Part shown: in pieces, positions 33,219 to 44,655 of the stretch
Position numbering within the stretch: the stretch's first letter is position 1
Layout of the letters: each line of letters opens with the position of its first letter
Assembly (NCBI GenBank): GCA_036365515.1
Contig: CM070876.1
Span: 124,430,810 to 124,494,809 of the forward strand
DNA from: Torymus aiolomorphi
Taxonomy: Eukaryota; Arthropoda; Insecta; Hymenoptera; Torymidae
DNA length: 64,000 bases
Direction: 5' to 3'
The notes under the pieces: model-generated
Seen by the model: only the letters and a program-made list of their open reading frames with translations
What the model was told of the DNA's origin: nothing
The model's database searches: none
Translations under genes and position numbers: made by a program

Positions 33219-34583
33219 ATGGAATTTCCTATTTTCGACGGATATAATATGCTCGCTGATGAGTCTATAGAAATCATCGAGCATGAGGCTCTCCGATATT
33301 CCTATAAACATTACTTAGACGTCAAGGATCTCCTCTACGATCATTTTGGCCAGCAACCTGATTGCGAAGAGATATTTCGGGATGATCTTAGGGACTGGTT
33401 GCCCTTATATGACGGCTATAACCTTACCTTCCAGGACTTTGCTTATGAAGTGACCAAAACCGCATCTCGCATACCACATCGATTTTATGTAATATTTCTG
33501 GACGTTCTTCTAGAAAAATTAGTTGGTAAGGCAAGAGAATTCATAGAATATATTAACGGGTTCAAAAATCATCTGGACCTTCTAGACGAGTTGGGCTGGT
33601 TTTTCAATGGCAATCACGCCAGGAATTTATCTAGAAATTATCAGTATGATGACTACTATAAAGATGAAAATATCGTTGCTGGTATTGGACCTCCATGCCA
33701 ACGCTCGACCGCTGAAATCAAAGGGATCTCTAATGATCGCAGTGTTCAGAATACCCTCTCACCGCTAAGTTATTCAGAAGAACAAAATATTACAGAATTG
33801 AAAGAGATATGTGAGCAGCTGACACTAACAGCACTCAATCCAGTTACGATCAGGGCCATCGAAGCAAGTTCTGATTTTAACACCCCCGTCATCGCCGAAC
33901 GCGGTGTCACAGAGTGCCCAGTTATTGTGACTAATGCATTAAGATTGGGATTAGAAAGCTTCGCCAAACTATTTCAAGTTCAAAACCATCGTAGCATCAA
34001 TTTGGAACATAGCATTCTTCAGTTAAACACCCACGATACTACGGAACCCCCGATATCCTACGAAGCAACCATCTTAACCAAGCCAGAAATACGCCTGGAG
34101 ACCAATCTTGCCAACCATTCAATTAATCTTCACAAGGTACGGACACACATCGTCCCTATACCCTTCAATAATGACAGCCGAGGACGGGTTTTCACCAGCA
34201 CCAACACAGATATATTGACAACTATATCTCTAGAACGACCACTAACCAGTTGTATAGAAATTCCAGAGCCCATTTCTGACTCCCCCGTTGCAGTCGAAAA
34301 GATAACATGGACAGTAAGTGAGGCCCCCGTAATTGAATATTCCAGCACTAGAAATAGACCCGACATCCAAACGTCTGAGGGTCACCATCATTCTTACATA
34401 ATTCCCCTTCGTGCATATGCGGACGAACTACTGCCTAGGCACTCAAAGAACTTTCTATATTCTCCTAAAAGGACTTCTTCTAACGCGCCAAATGATACTC
34501 GACTTCAACAGCCGAACTTCATGTATAGAAAGAAAAGGTACTATAACATCGCAATCGCACAAGCCATCAAAGAAATAGGATAG
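33219..34583 (+). CDS. 454-aa ORF of unknown function in the LTR element
   Basis: The longest intact frame in the window, starting ATGGAATTTCC after CACC (a good eukaryotic start context) and ending TAG at 34581-34583. The N-terminal third is acidic and aromatic, with FDGYNML near residue 7 and LYDGYNLTF near residue 67, possibly a duplicated module, then a likely helical region (FYVIFLDVLLEKLVGKAREF). The middle is Thr/Ser/Pro-rich and low in hydrophobics, and the C-terminus is basic (FMYRKKRYYN). No zinc knuckle, protease or polymerase motif is visible. Its position right after the leader suggests a Gag-like structural protein, but that is inference. Survival of 454 codons in a window full of broken frames suggests recent activity or selection. 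Confidence 0.6.
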   Translation: MEFPIFDGYNMLADESIEIIEHEALRYSYKHYLDVKDLLYDHFGQQPDCEEIFRDDLRDWLPLYDGYNLTFQDFAYEVTKTASRIPHRFYVIFLDVLLEKLVGKAREFIEYINGFKNHLDLLDELGWFFNGNHARNLSRNYQYDDYYKDENIVAGIGPPCQRSTAEIKGISNDRSVQNTLSPLSYSEEQNITELKEICEQLTLTALNPVTIRAIEASSDFNTPVIAERGVTECPVIVTNALRLGLESFAKLFQVQNHRSINLEHSILQLNTHDTTEPPISYEATILTKPEIRLETNLANHSINLHKVRTHIVPIPFNNDSRGRVFTSTNTDILTTISLERPLTSCIEIPEPISDSPVAVEKITWTVSEAPVIEYSSTRNRPDIQTSEGHHHSYIIPLRAYADELLPRHSKNFLYSPKRTSSNAPNDTRLQQPNFMYRKKRYYNIAIAQAIKEIG

Positions 34584-37500
34584 ACACTCAGCACTATGTT
34601 CAATTTCCTAATGATTGAAATCAACAAAAACCACCTTGCATGAGAACTCGCCCAGTTGTCCAGCAACCGGAGGCGAAAATAGATCATCTGAGGCGGTATA
34701 ACAAAAGAGTTTTCGACTAGCTTCATCAACATAACCAAAAGCACTGAGAGAGCAGTGAGATTGTATTAATTGGTATATATTGTAACTGTTAACATACGTA
34801 TTTTTTTTATGATGGCGAATTATATGTATGTCAACAAATAATGTACGAACTTTTACGCACTATCGTTCACATATATGCTCATATCTAAATGTCATATTGT
34901 TATAGCGCAGTATCAATAGTAGTCCATAAATATATAATATTTGGATAAGATTATGTTTTAAGCTCATTATTTTACTCATGTACGTTTATAGAAGCTACAA
35001 GTGTTATCATCGTCACTAAAGTCTATGACGATGGCGGTTAAATCGTGTGCTCCGTAGATTCCTCCTCTACGGATCGAAACGTATCGGATACGGGATTGAA
35101 GTCTTTATGGTCGCCGATAGATAGATTTCTTTACTCGGGTACATTAGCAGATCATGACTTTATGGTATTTTTGAGTCCTTCAGCAAATTTCTTTTGTAGA
35201 CTTTTGTTATATCCGTGGACGGTGGGTGAGAAGAGAACGAAAGAATTACATGAATGATTTTGTTTAGAAGTTTCAATCGACACAGCAGTCGAATCAACCA
35301 CTGGTGTTAAGTTCAATAGTCTTCTCAATGAACCTAAATATTTTCATTGTACATCAAACAATAATTTTGATATTGTGCATGACATTTTAGAAGGCCAAGG
35401 TCATTACGTACTCAAATTAGTAATTCTAATATCGCTTCTTTAAAACTTATAATTTAAATGTTGATATGTTAATTGATTCATTTCAACATGGTCAAGCAGA
35501 ACAAAAAAAAAACTCATCAGCTACTTTAACATCGTCTAACATAAATAATGTACTTACAGATCATAAGCTACAAGAAAGAGAGGTACAAGTGTAGTGCTTC
35601 TTAAGAATTCTTCCTTTCCTTGTATCGGATCAAGTGAATGAGGATAATACGTATTTACAATATTTAATTAAAAGCTTCCAATCTCTCTCTGTATAGTATT
35701 GAAAGATATCTTTCCCAATTCCACAATTTTATTAAGTTCTTCATTTTTAAATGCACTTACCCATCCAATAAGCTGCATGTTTGGCATATGCAGTGATCGT
35801 ACCTACAGATATCTCACGAATTACGTACAACAATCATGAAAAATGACACGCATTGTCCTGCGTAGATCCTTGCAAATATGCGAATTTTAACTGTTGCAAT
35901 CTAGATTATTGAATGAATAAGCCTTTATAACGATCCTATTGTGCCTATACGTTAACTACAATCATTTTACTTCCTCAGTATAAGTCCCACATTTTGAGAA
36001 ATTTGAGAATCCCTAAGTCAGATCCATATGGCTTCCCCTATGGTACATAAACATAAAAAAGAACCTACAGACATATTTAAGGCTAACCGAGCCGCACTTA
36101 CCAGAATGTATCTTGACTCATCATGGGGGCATATTAGTTTAAAGACCCTTAAAGAACCGTTAGAAGGCGCCCTAACTCACATTCTGATCTAAGCCCGACT
36201 AAAACCACGATATTCCATTTCAGTACAAAAAGAATAGACTCGGTAGCAAACCATTTCTGTGTCGTCACCGTGATTTATCGAATGGAACTAGGACTCGGAC
36301 CTATGGACCCTCTTTGTTACAGGCAATATGATCCCCGCCAGCCATCCAGTCTTCGCTAAAACTCGCCTTGTCTACAGAATAATAAACCCGGACCCAGGAG
36401 TTGATCCTGTCATTCGTTCGTTTGAGCATAGGCGACATATCGCCCTGCGAAAACTCGTAAAACTCTGGACTATGCGTACGGCGGACCTTTCAACCGAGGA
36501 CTGAGGACCCGGACGTCAGAAACCATATTCACCCAGAACAATCATTAATCTATCCCTATTTCCAACGACCACACCTATTTGAACTCTGGTCACAACATTC
36601 ACCGACTACTAATCTACACACCCTCATTGCAGGACCCCATTCATGCGTTCGTTGTTCTTTTTTTTAGAAACCCTAAGAGATGGCTGTATCCAAGAATGAA
36701 GCCACGCCTGTTAAAAAATTATATATACAACTTTGTCAGGGTTAACGAATATGTATTAAATGATGTAATGCAGTGTAGTTATAAATAGAATTTATATTAT
36801 TGCGGTGTATTGTTAGAATTATTAGTGTTATTACTACCATTCCGTATATAAGTTCAAACTGCGAAATTAAACTTTCTCTTGCGAAAATAAACGTATACAT
36901 TTAAGTTGCGAAATCGAATAAGCTTTATGTAAACTTTTGTTTGCACTAGACTAATACTTCAATACTTAAACACGTATCGAGAAAAAACAGAGAAATAATT
37001 TGGAAAACTTAAATAATTACAAGTTTTATTTCCGAACATTCATTTAAAAATTTTATATGCAATTATATAGAAGTCTTTCATAGAGAGATTGCTCCTATTG
37101 TATTGAAATATTAAGGCTATAGTTTTCAATATTATTATTGTCTCTACAGAATCAATGGTCATTTACATCATTTCAATCGAGGAAAATTTATTCCTTAGCG
37201 GCAGTAATCGCTATATTTATAATTCACCAATCTTATCTGTCATATTACTTCGTTATACTTCATTTAGATTTGGTAGTATTTCACACTGTTTAATACTCCT
37301 TAGACTATGTTCAAATCCTTCAAATAATTTTACCCCATTTATACATAATACTCCTATATTTAATATAGGAATAATTATGATTACTGAATTCATGGTATGC
37401 TACATCGAAGGTTTAACACCACTAATGTTCAATAAATATTGAATATATTTTTTTTCCGAAACTTCCTTCTGGAATTACTAGTGGTTTTAAATAAAACCTG

Positions 37501-38736
37501 CATTTATTCGGAATATAGAAAATCATATAATTCCCACGATCTGCCCTCTAAATCTACCTAAGTAAGAGAGTAAGTTCTGTTATTCCAATATTAAGTTACG
37601 TCAAATTCAATGGAATCAGTAACTACTCAGACACCATTTTTTTTCATCTTGCACAATAGTCTACTGATACTGGACCATTACAATTAATTGAAGCAATAAA
37701 TTTAAATGTTCTAACTATGGTTTTGATTTCTTAATACAAAAGCAATTAAATTGACTTTTATAAATAATTATGTGACATTCTATTTATTACATTTTTACTT
37801 TTCCGTTAATAAATATCATATATCATTAAATTATTTAATTTCTAAATTACATCTTCCTAACTCTAAAATTAAGTTTACCGAGAAAACAGTTGCTATGCTT
37901 ATATATAATTTTATCTTCCCGGAAATTTTTCCAAAGATAGTGTACAGCGTAACTTTGTGAGAACTAGCCGTTATCTGAAATTACAGAAATTTTATTTTAT
38001 TTTTCCGTTTAGAACATAAGCGTTAAATAAAAAAAAAAGAAACAGAAAAAAAGGATAATTATTAATTGTTACCGAATTACATAAAATGTTGCAAAAACAA
38101 TATTTACCACTACATTTTTTATATCATTTAAATTAAGCTTTTATAAACATTATATTATGCATCCCTTAACTACAATTCTTCTATTTTTTATAATCTATTA
38201 AAGAAAGTATTCATAGTAAAATAATAATCATTTATTAATTAATTTTTAGACTACAAAATTTATATGCGAACTTATGATTAATTATAAAAATTGTTATTGA
38301 ATGCACCGAAATAATCCAAACAAACTTATTTTCCAAATTCAACCGAAAAATATATTTCAGTAAAAATTTGAATGTCTAGAGTATATCAGGTAGTCAGATA
38401 CGATGCTTCGGTAAATAGTTGCTTTCTAAACCAAAGGTTTTCCCCCGGTCGAACAATCAATGCTTTCTAAAAAATTTTCGTTTGGGAAATACTATATTTT
38501 AAAGAAATTATATATTTTGAAAAAAATATAGTCTTATAATACTTGCAATTTAGTTTATCAGAAATTGAATTATCTCTTGCTACATTGCATTACTTTTTCA
38601 TACCGCAATTATAAAACCTTTGATTATGGCAGCTCCAAATCGGCCGACACCGTCAACGAGAACCCAACTCAGTCAGAGCGCCTTCAAGTGCATCGGCCAC
38701 CATCCGACCGATATCTGCTTGCCGGGACGACAAGTT
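34584..38736 (+). other. Interior of the LTR element without intact coding
   Basis: About 4.1 kb, mixed in composition. It holds a transposase-like remnant at 35297-35700. The block at 36050-36560 is GC-balanced and coding-like but full of stops. An AT-rich block follows at 36780-38640 with frames of at most 95 codons and no family motif. I found no YxDD, DTG or integrase signature in any frame, but could not run a profile search. Confidence 0.45.
35297..35700 (+). pseudogene. Remnant of an uncharacterised transposon protein (HDILEG type)
   Basis: In shifting frames the + strand gives LLNEPKYFHCTSNNNFDIVHDILEGQGHYVLKL (about 35315-35418, quoted only to locate it by its HDILEG core), then NINNVLTDHKLQ and FLRILPFLV, then DNTYLQYLIKSFQSL to about 35690. 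An acidic His-Asp-Leu/Ile-Leu-Glu-Gly core followed by a leucine-rich helical segment is a layout I associate with transposon-derived proteins annotated as uncharacterised in animal genomes. It has several stops and cannot be made by translation as it stands. It was probably inserted into, or captured by, the LTR element. Confidence 0.35.
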
Positions 38737-38750
38737 AAATAAGAAGGGGG
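38737..38750 (+). other. Polypurine tract of the LTR element
   Basis: A purine-only run ending GAAGGGGG immediately before the 3' LTR (TGA then TGTTACG). It is in the right place and strand to prime plus-strand DNA synthesis. Confidence 0.75.
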
Positions 38751-38753
38751 TGA

Positions 38754-39928
38754 TGTTACGTTCCCATGTACTATTTTATTTTTCTCATGCAATTTTAACG
38801 TAACGATAAATTTTTATAACGACAGATTAATGTTAAACTAAAATACGGCTCAACATTGCGCAAAAGAAAGATTGAGAATTGGAATCGCACGATGACCAGG
38901 AATCGCTGCGCTAGCGGGGTAACGGCCTTGATCCAGCGCAACGAACGCGAGGAACCGCATACGACACGAAGACAACAGGCGTTGCGCTGGATTAGTTGCA
39001 GCACTTCCCGGGCATCTCTCGCGCTCCCTGCCTTACCTGCGCCGATAGGAGTTACGGGAGCGAGAGAGACAGCGAACGATTGTAGTGGGAGGGAATTTTC
39101 GCGGATCCAGGTGTGCGGGCTGCGAAAATTCGTTGCCTCGACAGTCGAGTTGAAGATTTCAAAAGGTGTTGTCGATTCATAATTTATTGTGATTTTTATA
39201 AGTCCTGATACCGTAGTAGTAAGTGTTAGAATATTTTTATTACGCGCGAAAAGAACCATTAAATTGTTATAAGCGAATCATCTGGACTTGGACCGAGGAA
39301 CAAAATAAAATCAAGGAATTACCAATATTTGTCAAACAGTTATTTTTTTCCCATTTTACCACGAAGTCCAAATTTAATTACCACTGATACCACAATTTCC
39401 AATATACGAGAGGAGCAGTGATCTACGACAAGGTAAGATTTTACTATTTATTATCGCCGATTTCTTAACTGATCCAACCAATTTTTATTCGCGTCATATT
39501 TATTCGCGCTTTACTCTTTTCTTCAATTTAAGTCCATATATTCTTTTATTTCATTTATTTATTTCATTTATTAAATTATATTTTATTTAAAGTGCATTTA
39601 TAATTTATTTTATTTATTTGATCGATCGCGTGCGTCTAATAATCGGGACTTTTATATACCTTGATATCGCGAGAAAGTGACATCATACGTGCGACTGGCC
39701 ATATTTACGGGAGGTAGGTGATCACGGTTTCTACAGTCGCACGACCCCTTCCCACTTCTCTCTCTTTATCGCTGTACACGTTACTGAACCGGGAGGTAGT
39801 CGTAGTGGTTTCGTCAAGTTCGTTAAATTATTTCATTTTTCTTAATAGTTATTAGTTCGTTACTGTGTTTCGTAATTATATCGCCGGGCGTTTATTTAAT
39901 AATTAAGGATAGTAAACAAATGTTTATA

Positions 39929-39970
<42 letters not shown>

Positions 39971-40487
39971 AATATATTACGTACATAAATAATTAATAAT
40001 AAATAATAATAAATAGTTAATAATAATTTTGGTTAATAATAATTTTAACCTTCTTTTCTTATTTTCATTATATTATAATTTTTACTAGCTAACTAACTAA
40101 CCATTAAATTTAAGTAATTTACTAAGCCCTAGCCCGGATTTCCCCCATGCAGTAAGTAGCTCGGTTGATTCATTATAGTATGAATCGGCAAAACTACTAA
40201 AGATTGGGGTGCATGATCCATCGAGATTTAGGTTACTAACACAGACTCAAGATAAACAGGAAGAACCCGAATTGACCAACCAAGGGAGCGTATCCGTACA
40301 AGTAAAGGGAAACTCAGCACTTATATTAACCCCTTTATCAATCGTTAGGACAGATTTATTTAATTCCTCAGAGTTACGGCGAATAGGGATAAAAATAGGA
40401 AAAGGAATGACAGACGTCCTGGGGCGACATCCAAAATAATTTATGGTTCTGCCCTTACGTGCGGGTATTTTAACCTCTCACGTAACA
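38754..40487 (+). repeat. 3' LTR, complete (1734 bp)
   Basis: Begins TGTTACGT and ends ACGTAACA, perfect 8-bp inverted ends. It has neither of the two insertions found in the 5' copy and holds a (TA)n tract at about 39925-39970. A 76-codon frame near its end (40209-40439) is open here, but two stops break it in the 5' copy. The 154-codon minus-strand frame at 38795-39259 is likewise not maintained in the 5' LTR. Confidence 0.85.
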
Positions 40488-40662
40488 ATTAGATTAGTTT
40501 TATATTTGCACTACTGAAAAATCTCAGGTGAATTTCTAGGTGAGATCTCAGGTAAAATCACATGCTGCAGAAAACTTACGTAAATTTAAAATCAACTTTT
40601 TCTGTATAGAAAATCGCCTGTTCGAATGTTTTATCCCCTCGGATTAGCTCAAAAATACATAT

Positions 40663-40906
40663 GAGGCGTTTCACGTCAACTGCCACAGCGCGATTTTTGA
40701 GATATAAGATGTTTTGTAGTATTTGAAAGTGAAAATGGAAACTTTCGGAAAAATTGCCTATAGCATTGGAAAGCTGAGGAAAAAATACGTTGAAAACGCT
40801 TATCAAACAATTTTTTTAAGTACATATTAGTATCATAAACATGAGTTGGAAATAGCACGATTTGGCACTCGCGCGCCGATCAGGGGCAGTTAACGTGAAA
40901 CGCCTC
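40663..40906. mobile_element. 244-bp MITE in the left arm
   Basis: Ends GAGGCGTTTCACGTCAACTG and CAGTTAACGTGAAACGCCTC are inverted repeats with one difference. ATAT flanks it (40659-40662, 40907-40910). The corresponding place in the right arm of the outer palindrome is uninterrupted, confirming insertion. Confidence 0.75.
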
Positions 40907-41021
40907 ATATTTAGAAGCATTTTATACAATTTTTCAATTTTTAATCTTATTAAGATCTCATTTTAATTTAATTAAGATACCAATTTTTAAAAATAGAAAG
41001 GTTGTGTAAAATGCTTCTTAA

Positions 41022-41322
41022 CACTGAAACAAAAAATGGCGCGCGTCTCACGAAAACAGCAGCGCGCGGATCGCCCAGTCCGTAAGGCATCGTCTCACCC
41101 GCTGACGGTGATTTGCTTTCCGTGAGTGGGGGAAACGCATGCTGAACCGCCATGCGCACAGCTCTCCTTTGTTTGGTGTGAGAGCTGCGTGCTGCGGTTC
41201 AGCATGCGTTTCCCCCACTCACGGAAAGCAAATCACCATCAGCGGGTGAGACGATGTCTTACGGCCTGGGCAATCCACGCGCCGCTGTTTTCGTGAGACG
41301 CGCACCATTTTTTGTTTCAGTG
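41022..41322. mobile_element. 301-bp GC-rich hairpin element in the right arm
   Basis: Starts CACTGAAACAAAAAATGG and ends CCATTTTTTGTTTCAGTG. The arms are about 130 bp and highly matched, including CCACTCACGGAAAGCAAATC, with a loop near 41150-41180. The CACTG...CAGTG ends recall animal CACTA/EnSpm-type elements, and a 2-bp AA duplication would fit, but that is weak. The left arm of the outer palindrome lacks it. Confidence 0.7.
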
Positions 41323-41543
41323 AACATATATTTTTGAGCTTATCTGGGGAGTAAAACATCCTCATAGATGATTTCCAATACTGAAGAAGCTGATTTTTAA
41401 TTTACGTAAGTTTTATAGTTTTATACAGTTTTATAGTTTTATACAGCTTCTGGAGCAGATTGTCAGGTCAGATTTTGGCGTGAAATTTTACCTGAGATCT
41501 TATCTGAAAAGTTACCTAGATCTTACCTGAGATTTTTTAGTAG

Positions 41544-42184
41544 AGTATGAAGTTATAAAAAATTTTAAATTGCATTTAATGTTAAATCTTTCTATTGAAT
41601 GTTTCGTGATATTGATGAATTTTTTGTTAACTCTATTATTACGAGTAGAAGCTCATACGTAACACTATAAATATTGTAATATTTAGCTAAAATGTCTTAC
41701 ATGATGAATAAATAATGTACTTTTCTATTTTATTAGCATTAATAAAAATGATTCCATTGGTAATTTTATTTAATTTTGATTTATCAAGGAGCGCGGGAGC
41801 ACTCCGAAGGCAAGTACAGAAGAAGCCTAAAAGAAAGAAGAAGCCCAAAGGAACGACCCGTGCTACATATACATTGAAATGGGTGTACGAAAAATTCAAT
41901 GCGCATTTACGTATATTGCGTTAGCTTTTAGTATATAACATATCTTTTATGTGCTGTTTCCTTTCCGAACTTTTCTTCTCCTTGTTCAGATATCCGGTTT
42001 GCAGCTCTTACGACACTTCCTGTTGTTGTCTATCTTACGCTTATATATCTATATATAATATATATATATATATATAGTTATAGCATATCGTATAGTAAAT
42101 AAATCTCACTCGCCTCGAAAAGAAAGAGAGAGAGAGAGTATATAACAACAACAACAAAATTTTGTGACTACAATAACCTCGAAA
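41544..42184. other. Unassigned stretch with TA and GA tracts
   Basis: A 69-codon frame (41715-41924) has a hydrophobic start and a Lys/Arg-rich middle (KKPKRKKKPKG) but no family match. (TA)n at about 42045-42080 and (GA)n at about 42122-42140 follow. The (GA)n and ATAACCTCGAAATATSGTAT block recurs at about 47110-47205, on the far side of the Penelope element. Confidence 0.4.
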
Positions 42185-42202
42185 TATCGTATGGTATTGT
42201 AA

Positions 42203-44361
42203 AAATTGTTGTTTTGGTCAATTCTGACCAGATCCGTTGGGAGCAGGAAAGAAAATAGACTACGATGCTAAGTAGTTGCAACGTTTCGTCGACGAGTTTG
42301 TCGACCTCTTCAGGCTTTATTAAAAAAAAATATATAATAATATAATTAACAGAACGAGCTCACGCTAGTCTTAACTTACGATGGTTGAAAAAATTTTAAA
42401 AAATGCGAAAAGAATTACCTAAGTTATCGCACAGCGATCCGTCGAGTAATGTGAAAGTACATAGCAACATGACTTATATATATATATAGGCTTCCTACCA
42501 AAACGTAAGCAATAACAAATTTTGAATTAGATCGAGAATATACTTTACTTTTTATGTAACAGCTTAAAGATAGATTTGTATTCTCTACTGAGATTCTGTG
42601 TATCTTCTTTTTTGTTTATTGTATTTGGTGTACTGTTAATAAATAACATTTCAGAAATAAGTCTTTTATTATAGTTATTTTCAATATCTCTAATTGTTAC
42701 TGCTTCAAAATCAAATTCATGATTATATTCATTTTTATGTATATTGACAACCAACTCATCATTATTATTCTTACGATGTTCGGCAATTCGTTTATTTAGG
42801 GCACGTTTTGTCTCGCCTATGTACCGTGCATTGCAATCTTTACAAGGGAACTCATAAACCACATTCGTTTGCTCGAGTTTGTTGGTTTTATCTTTGCCAA
42901 GAACAACTAGTTTTGAGAATTTATTAACTATATTTGGGATCGTTACAATATTGTGTTTCCGTAAAAATTTTGAACAATTGTTGTAAAATTTTGAATAAAA
43001 TGGAAGTGATACTTAATGTTGTGTCGGTTAGTATTTACAGGACTGTTTCTTTTATTTTGAAAACGAATTTTAAATAGTCTAGATCTTATATGTTTGTCAA
43101 TAAACTCTGGTGGATATGAGTTCTCTTTAAGTATATTTTTAACCCGCAATATATTTCTATTATGAAAACGTTTATCTGATAAAAGGATAGCTCTATCAAT
43201 CAAGTTAAAAACTATATTCTTTTTAATGATATCGGGTGGTTGCTGTAGTAGTTTAAAGTTCTATTAGATGACATCGATTTTGAATACCAGTCAGTGATAA
43301 TATTACCATCCTGTTTAATGAGAGACACGTCCAAAAAGTTAATATTGTTATTAATTTCAATTTCATAAGTAAACTTAAGGTAGGGATCAAAATTGTTAAA
43401 ACATTGATTCAATACATGAATATCGTCTTTTTTGATACAACAAATCGAATCATCAACATATCGAAAATAGAACAATGGTATTATGTTGAATTCTGTTTTT
43501 AGTTTCTTCCAACAAGCAATTTCTAAATCTTCCATGACTAGATCAGCAAAAAACGGAGAGATGGAGAACCCATAGGTGTCGCAAAAATTTGTTGGTAATA
43601 TTTGTTATTAAAAGTAAAAAATACATTTTCAAATAAAAATTTAGTACAGGAAATAATATCACCGAACGGTATTTTACAATTGTTGAGAATATACTGCGCT
43701 CGTTTTTCCAAACTCTGGATAACAAGGTCTACAGAGATATTTGTAAAAAGTGAAACCACATCTAAAGATATCAGTATGTAGTTATCTGGAATTTTTATAT
43801 TCGTAATTTTATTAATTAGATCAAAACTGTTATCTATGTGTGATTTAGGAAGAGGGGAACATGTTTTGAGGTTTTCATAAATTATTTTTGCTAAGAAATG
43901 TGTAGGGCTGTTCACAGTTGAAATTATCGGTCTAAAGGATAGTTTTGGTTTATGGATTTTTGGTAATCCATAACATTTAGCAAGAGATGTGTTTGTCTGC
44001 GTAAGTTGTATATTATGATATTTTTGTTTTAGAAAGTTGTTATCATTCAGATTTTTCAGAATCCTATAGACATTATTTTGTAATGTATTTAACGGTTTTC
44101 TTTTTATTTCTCTGTACACCTTATTATCATTCAATAAACTATTCATTTTTTCCATATAGTCAGATTTCTCTAAGCACACGGTAACATTGCCTTTATCAGA
44201 TTGTGTAAAGAATATATTTTTGTTATCGTTAATAAATTTTTGAGCGGTTTTGATTTTCTTAAGTAAAGATAAGTCACTATTTTTCGTTGGTTGTTTACAA
44301 TTATTTTGAAACTTTATAGCTTTCACTATATCTTGTCTAATTTTATTTTTGTCATCGGTAT
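42203..44361 (-). pseudogene. Truncated inverted Penelope copy
   Basis: On the minus strand from 44361 the copy begins inside the ORF (corresponding to 44874 of the + copy). It runs through the DKGN motif and the LPKIH, LISLDVVSLF and YVDD polymerase motifs to the GIY-YIG domain and terminal region at 42203. It is broken into four frames (44326-43538, 43535-43212, 43203-42943, 42862-42545). One break is a single-base deletion at the SPISPF motif near 43560. At the codon where the + copy has a TGA stop this copy has CGA (Arg). The two copies are otherwise nearly identical, so the inversion is recent. Confidence 0.85.
42255..42330 (-). ncRNA. Hammerhead-like motif, inverted copy
   Basis: Reverse complement of 46905-46980 with the same core, stem and GAAACGTTGC, at the terminal side of the inverted Penelope copy. 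The same caveats on stem I and register apply. Confidence 0.45.
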
Positions 44362-44655
44362 TGACACATACACAACAGAATACAGAAATTAAAAAACTTT
44401 ACATTCCGAAGTAAGTCTTGTAGAACCAAATTATCAATTGACGCTGAAAAGATTGCCAAAAAATTGCTAAAACTAGAAATTAGGGATAGTAGTTTTCAAA
44501 AAAATGCATTAGAACTCGCTACTCATCGTGTATTTACTGAGATTAAAAATTTAAACATTGATTTTCACATTTAAAAAAAATTTTTTAATTTAAGCAATAT
44601 TAATATCAAAACTTAGGATAAAAACCTTAAACACCGTTTCAACATAAAACTTAAT

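Larger units (their letters stand above)
29202..40487 (+). mobile_element. LTR retrotransposon, 11.3 kb with nested insertions
   Basis: Direct repeats at 29202-32743 (with two later insertions) and 38754-40487 are the LTRs. The 3' copy starts TGTTACG and ends CGTAACA. A polypurine tract, AAATAAGAAGGGGG, lies just before the 3' LTR at 38737-38750, which fixes the + orientation. The interior (32744-38753, 6.0 kb) has one intact 454-codon ORF and no protease, reverse transcriptase or integrase that I can recognise. This fits a non-autonomous large derivative that relies on enzymes from a relative. The 5' LTR lacks about the first 18 bp of the 3' LTR, so no target duplication can be read. Confidence 0.75.
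40511..41543. mobile_element. Foldback MITE carrying an insertion in each arm
   Basis: Outer ends CTACTGAAAAATCTCAGGT and the inverted ACCTGAGATTTTTTAGTAG start long inverted arms: CTTACGTAAATTTAAAATCA is mirrored near 41395, and TTAGAAGCATTTTATACAA is mirrored at 41000-41020. The left arm is interrupted at 40663-40906 and the right arm at 41022-41322 by two unrelated palindromic elements. Without them the outer element is about 0.49 kb. It starts 23 bp after the 3' LTR. Confidence 0.75.

Noticed and set aside
38795..39259. 154-codon minus-strand frame in the 3' LTR
   Set aside because: The same sequence in the 5' LTR does not keep the frame, and nothing in it is recognisable.
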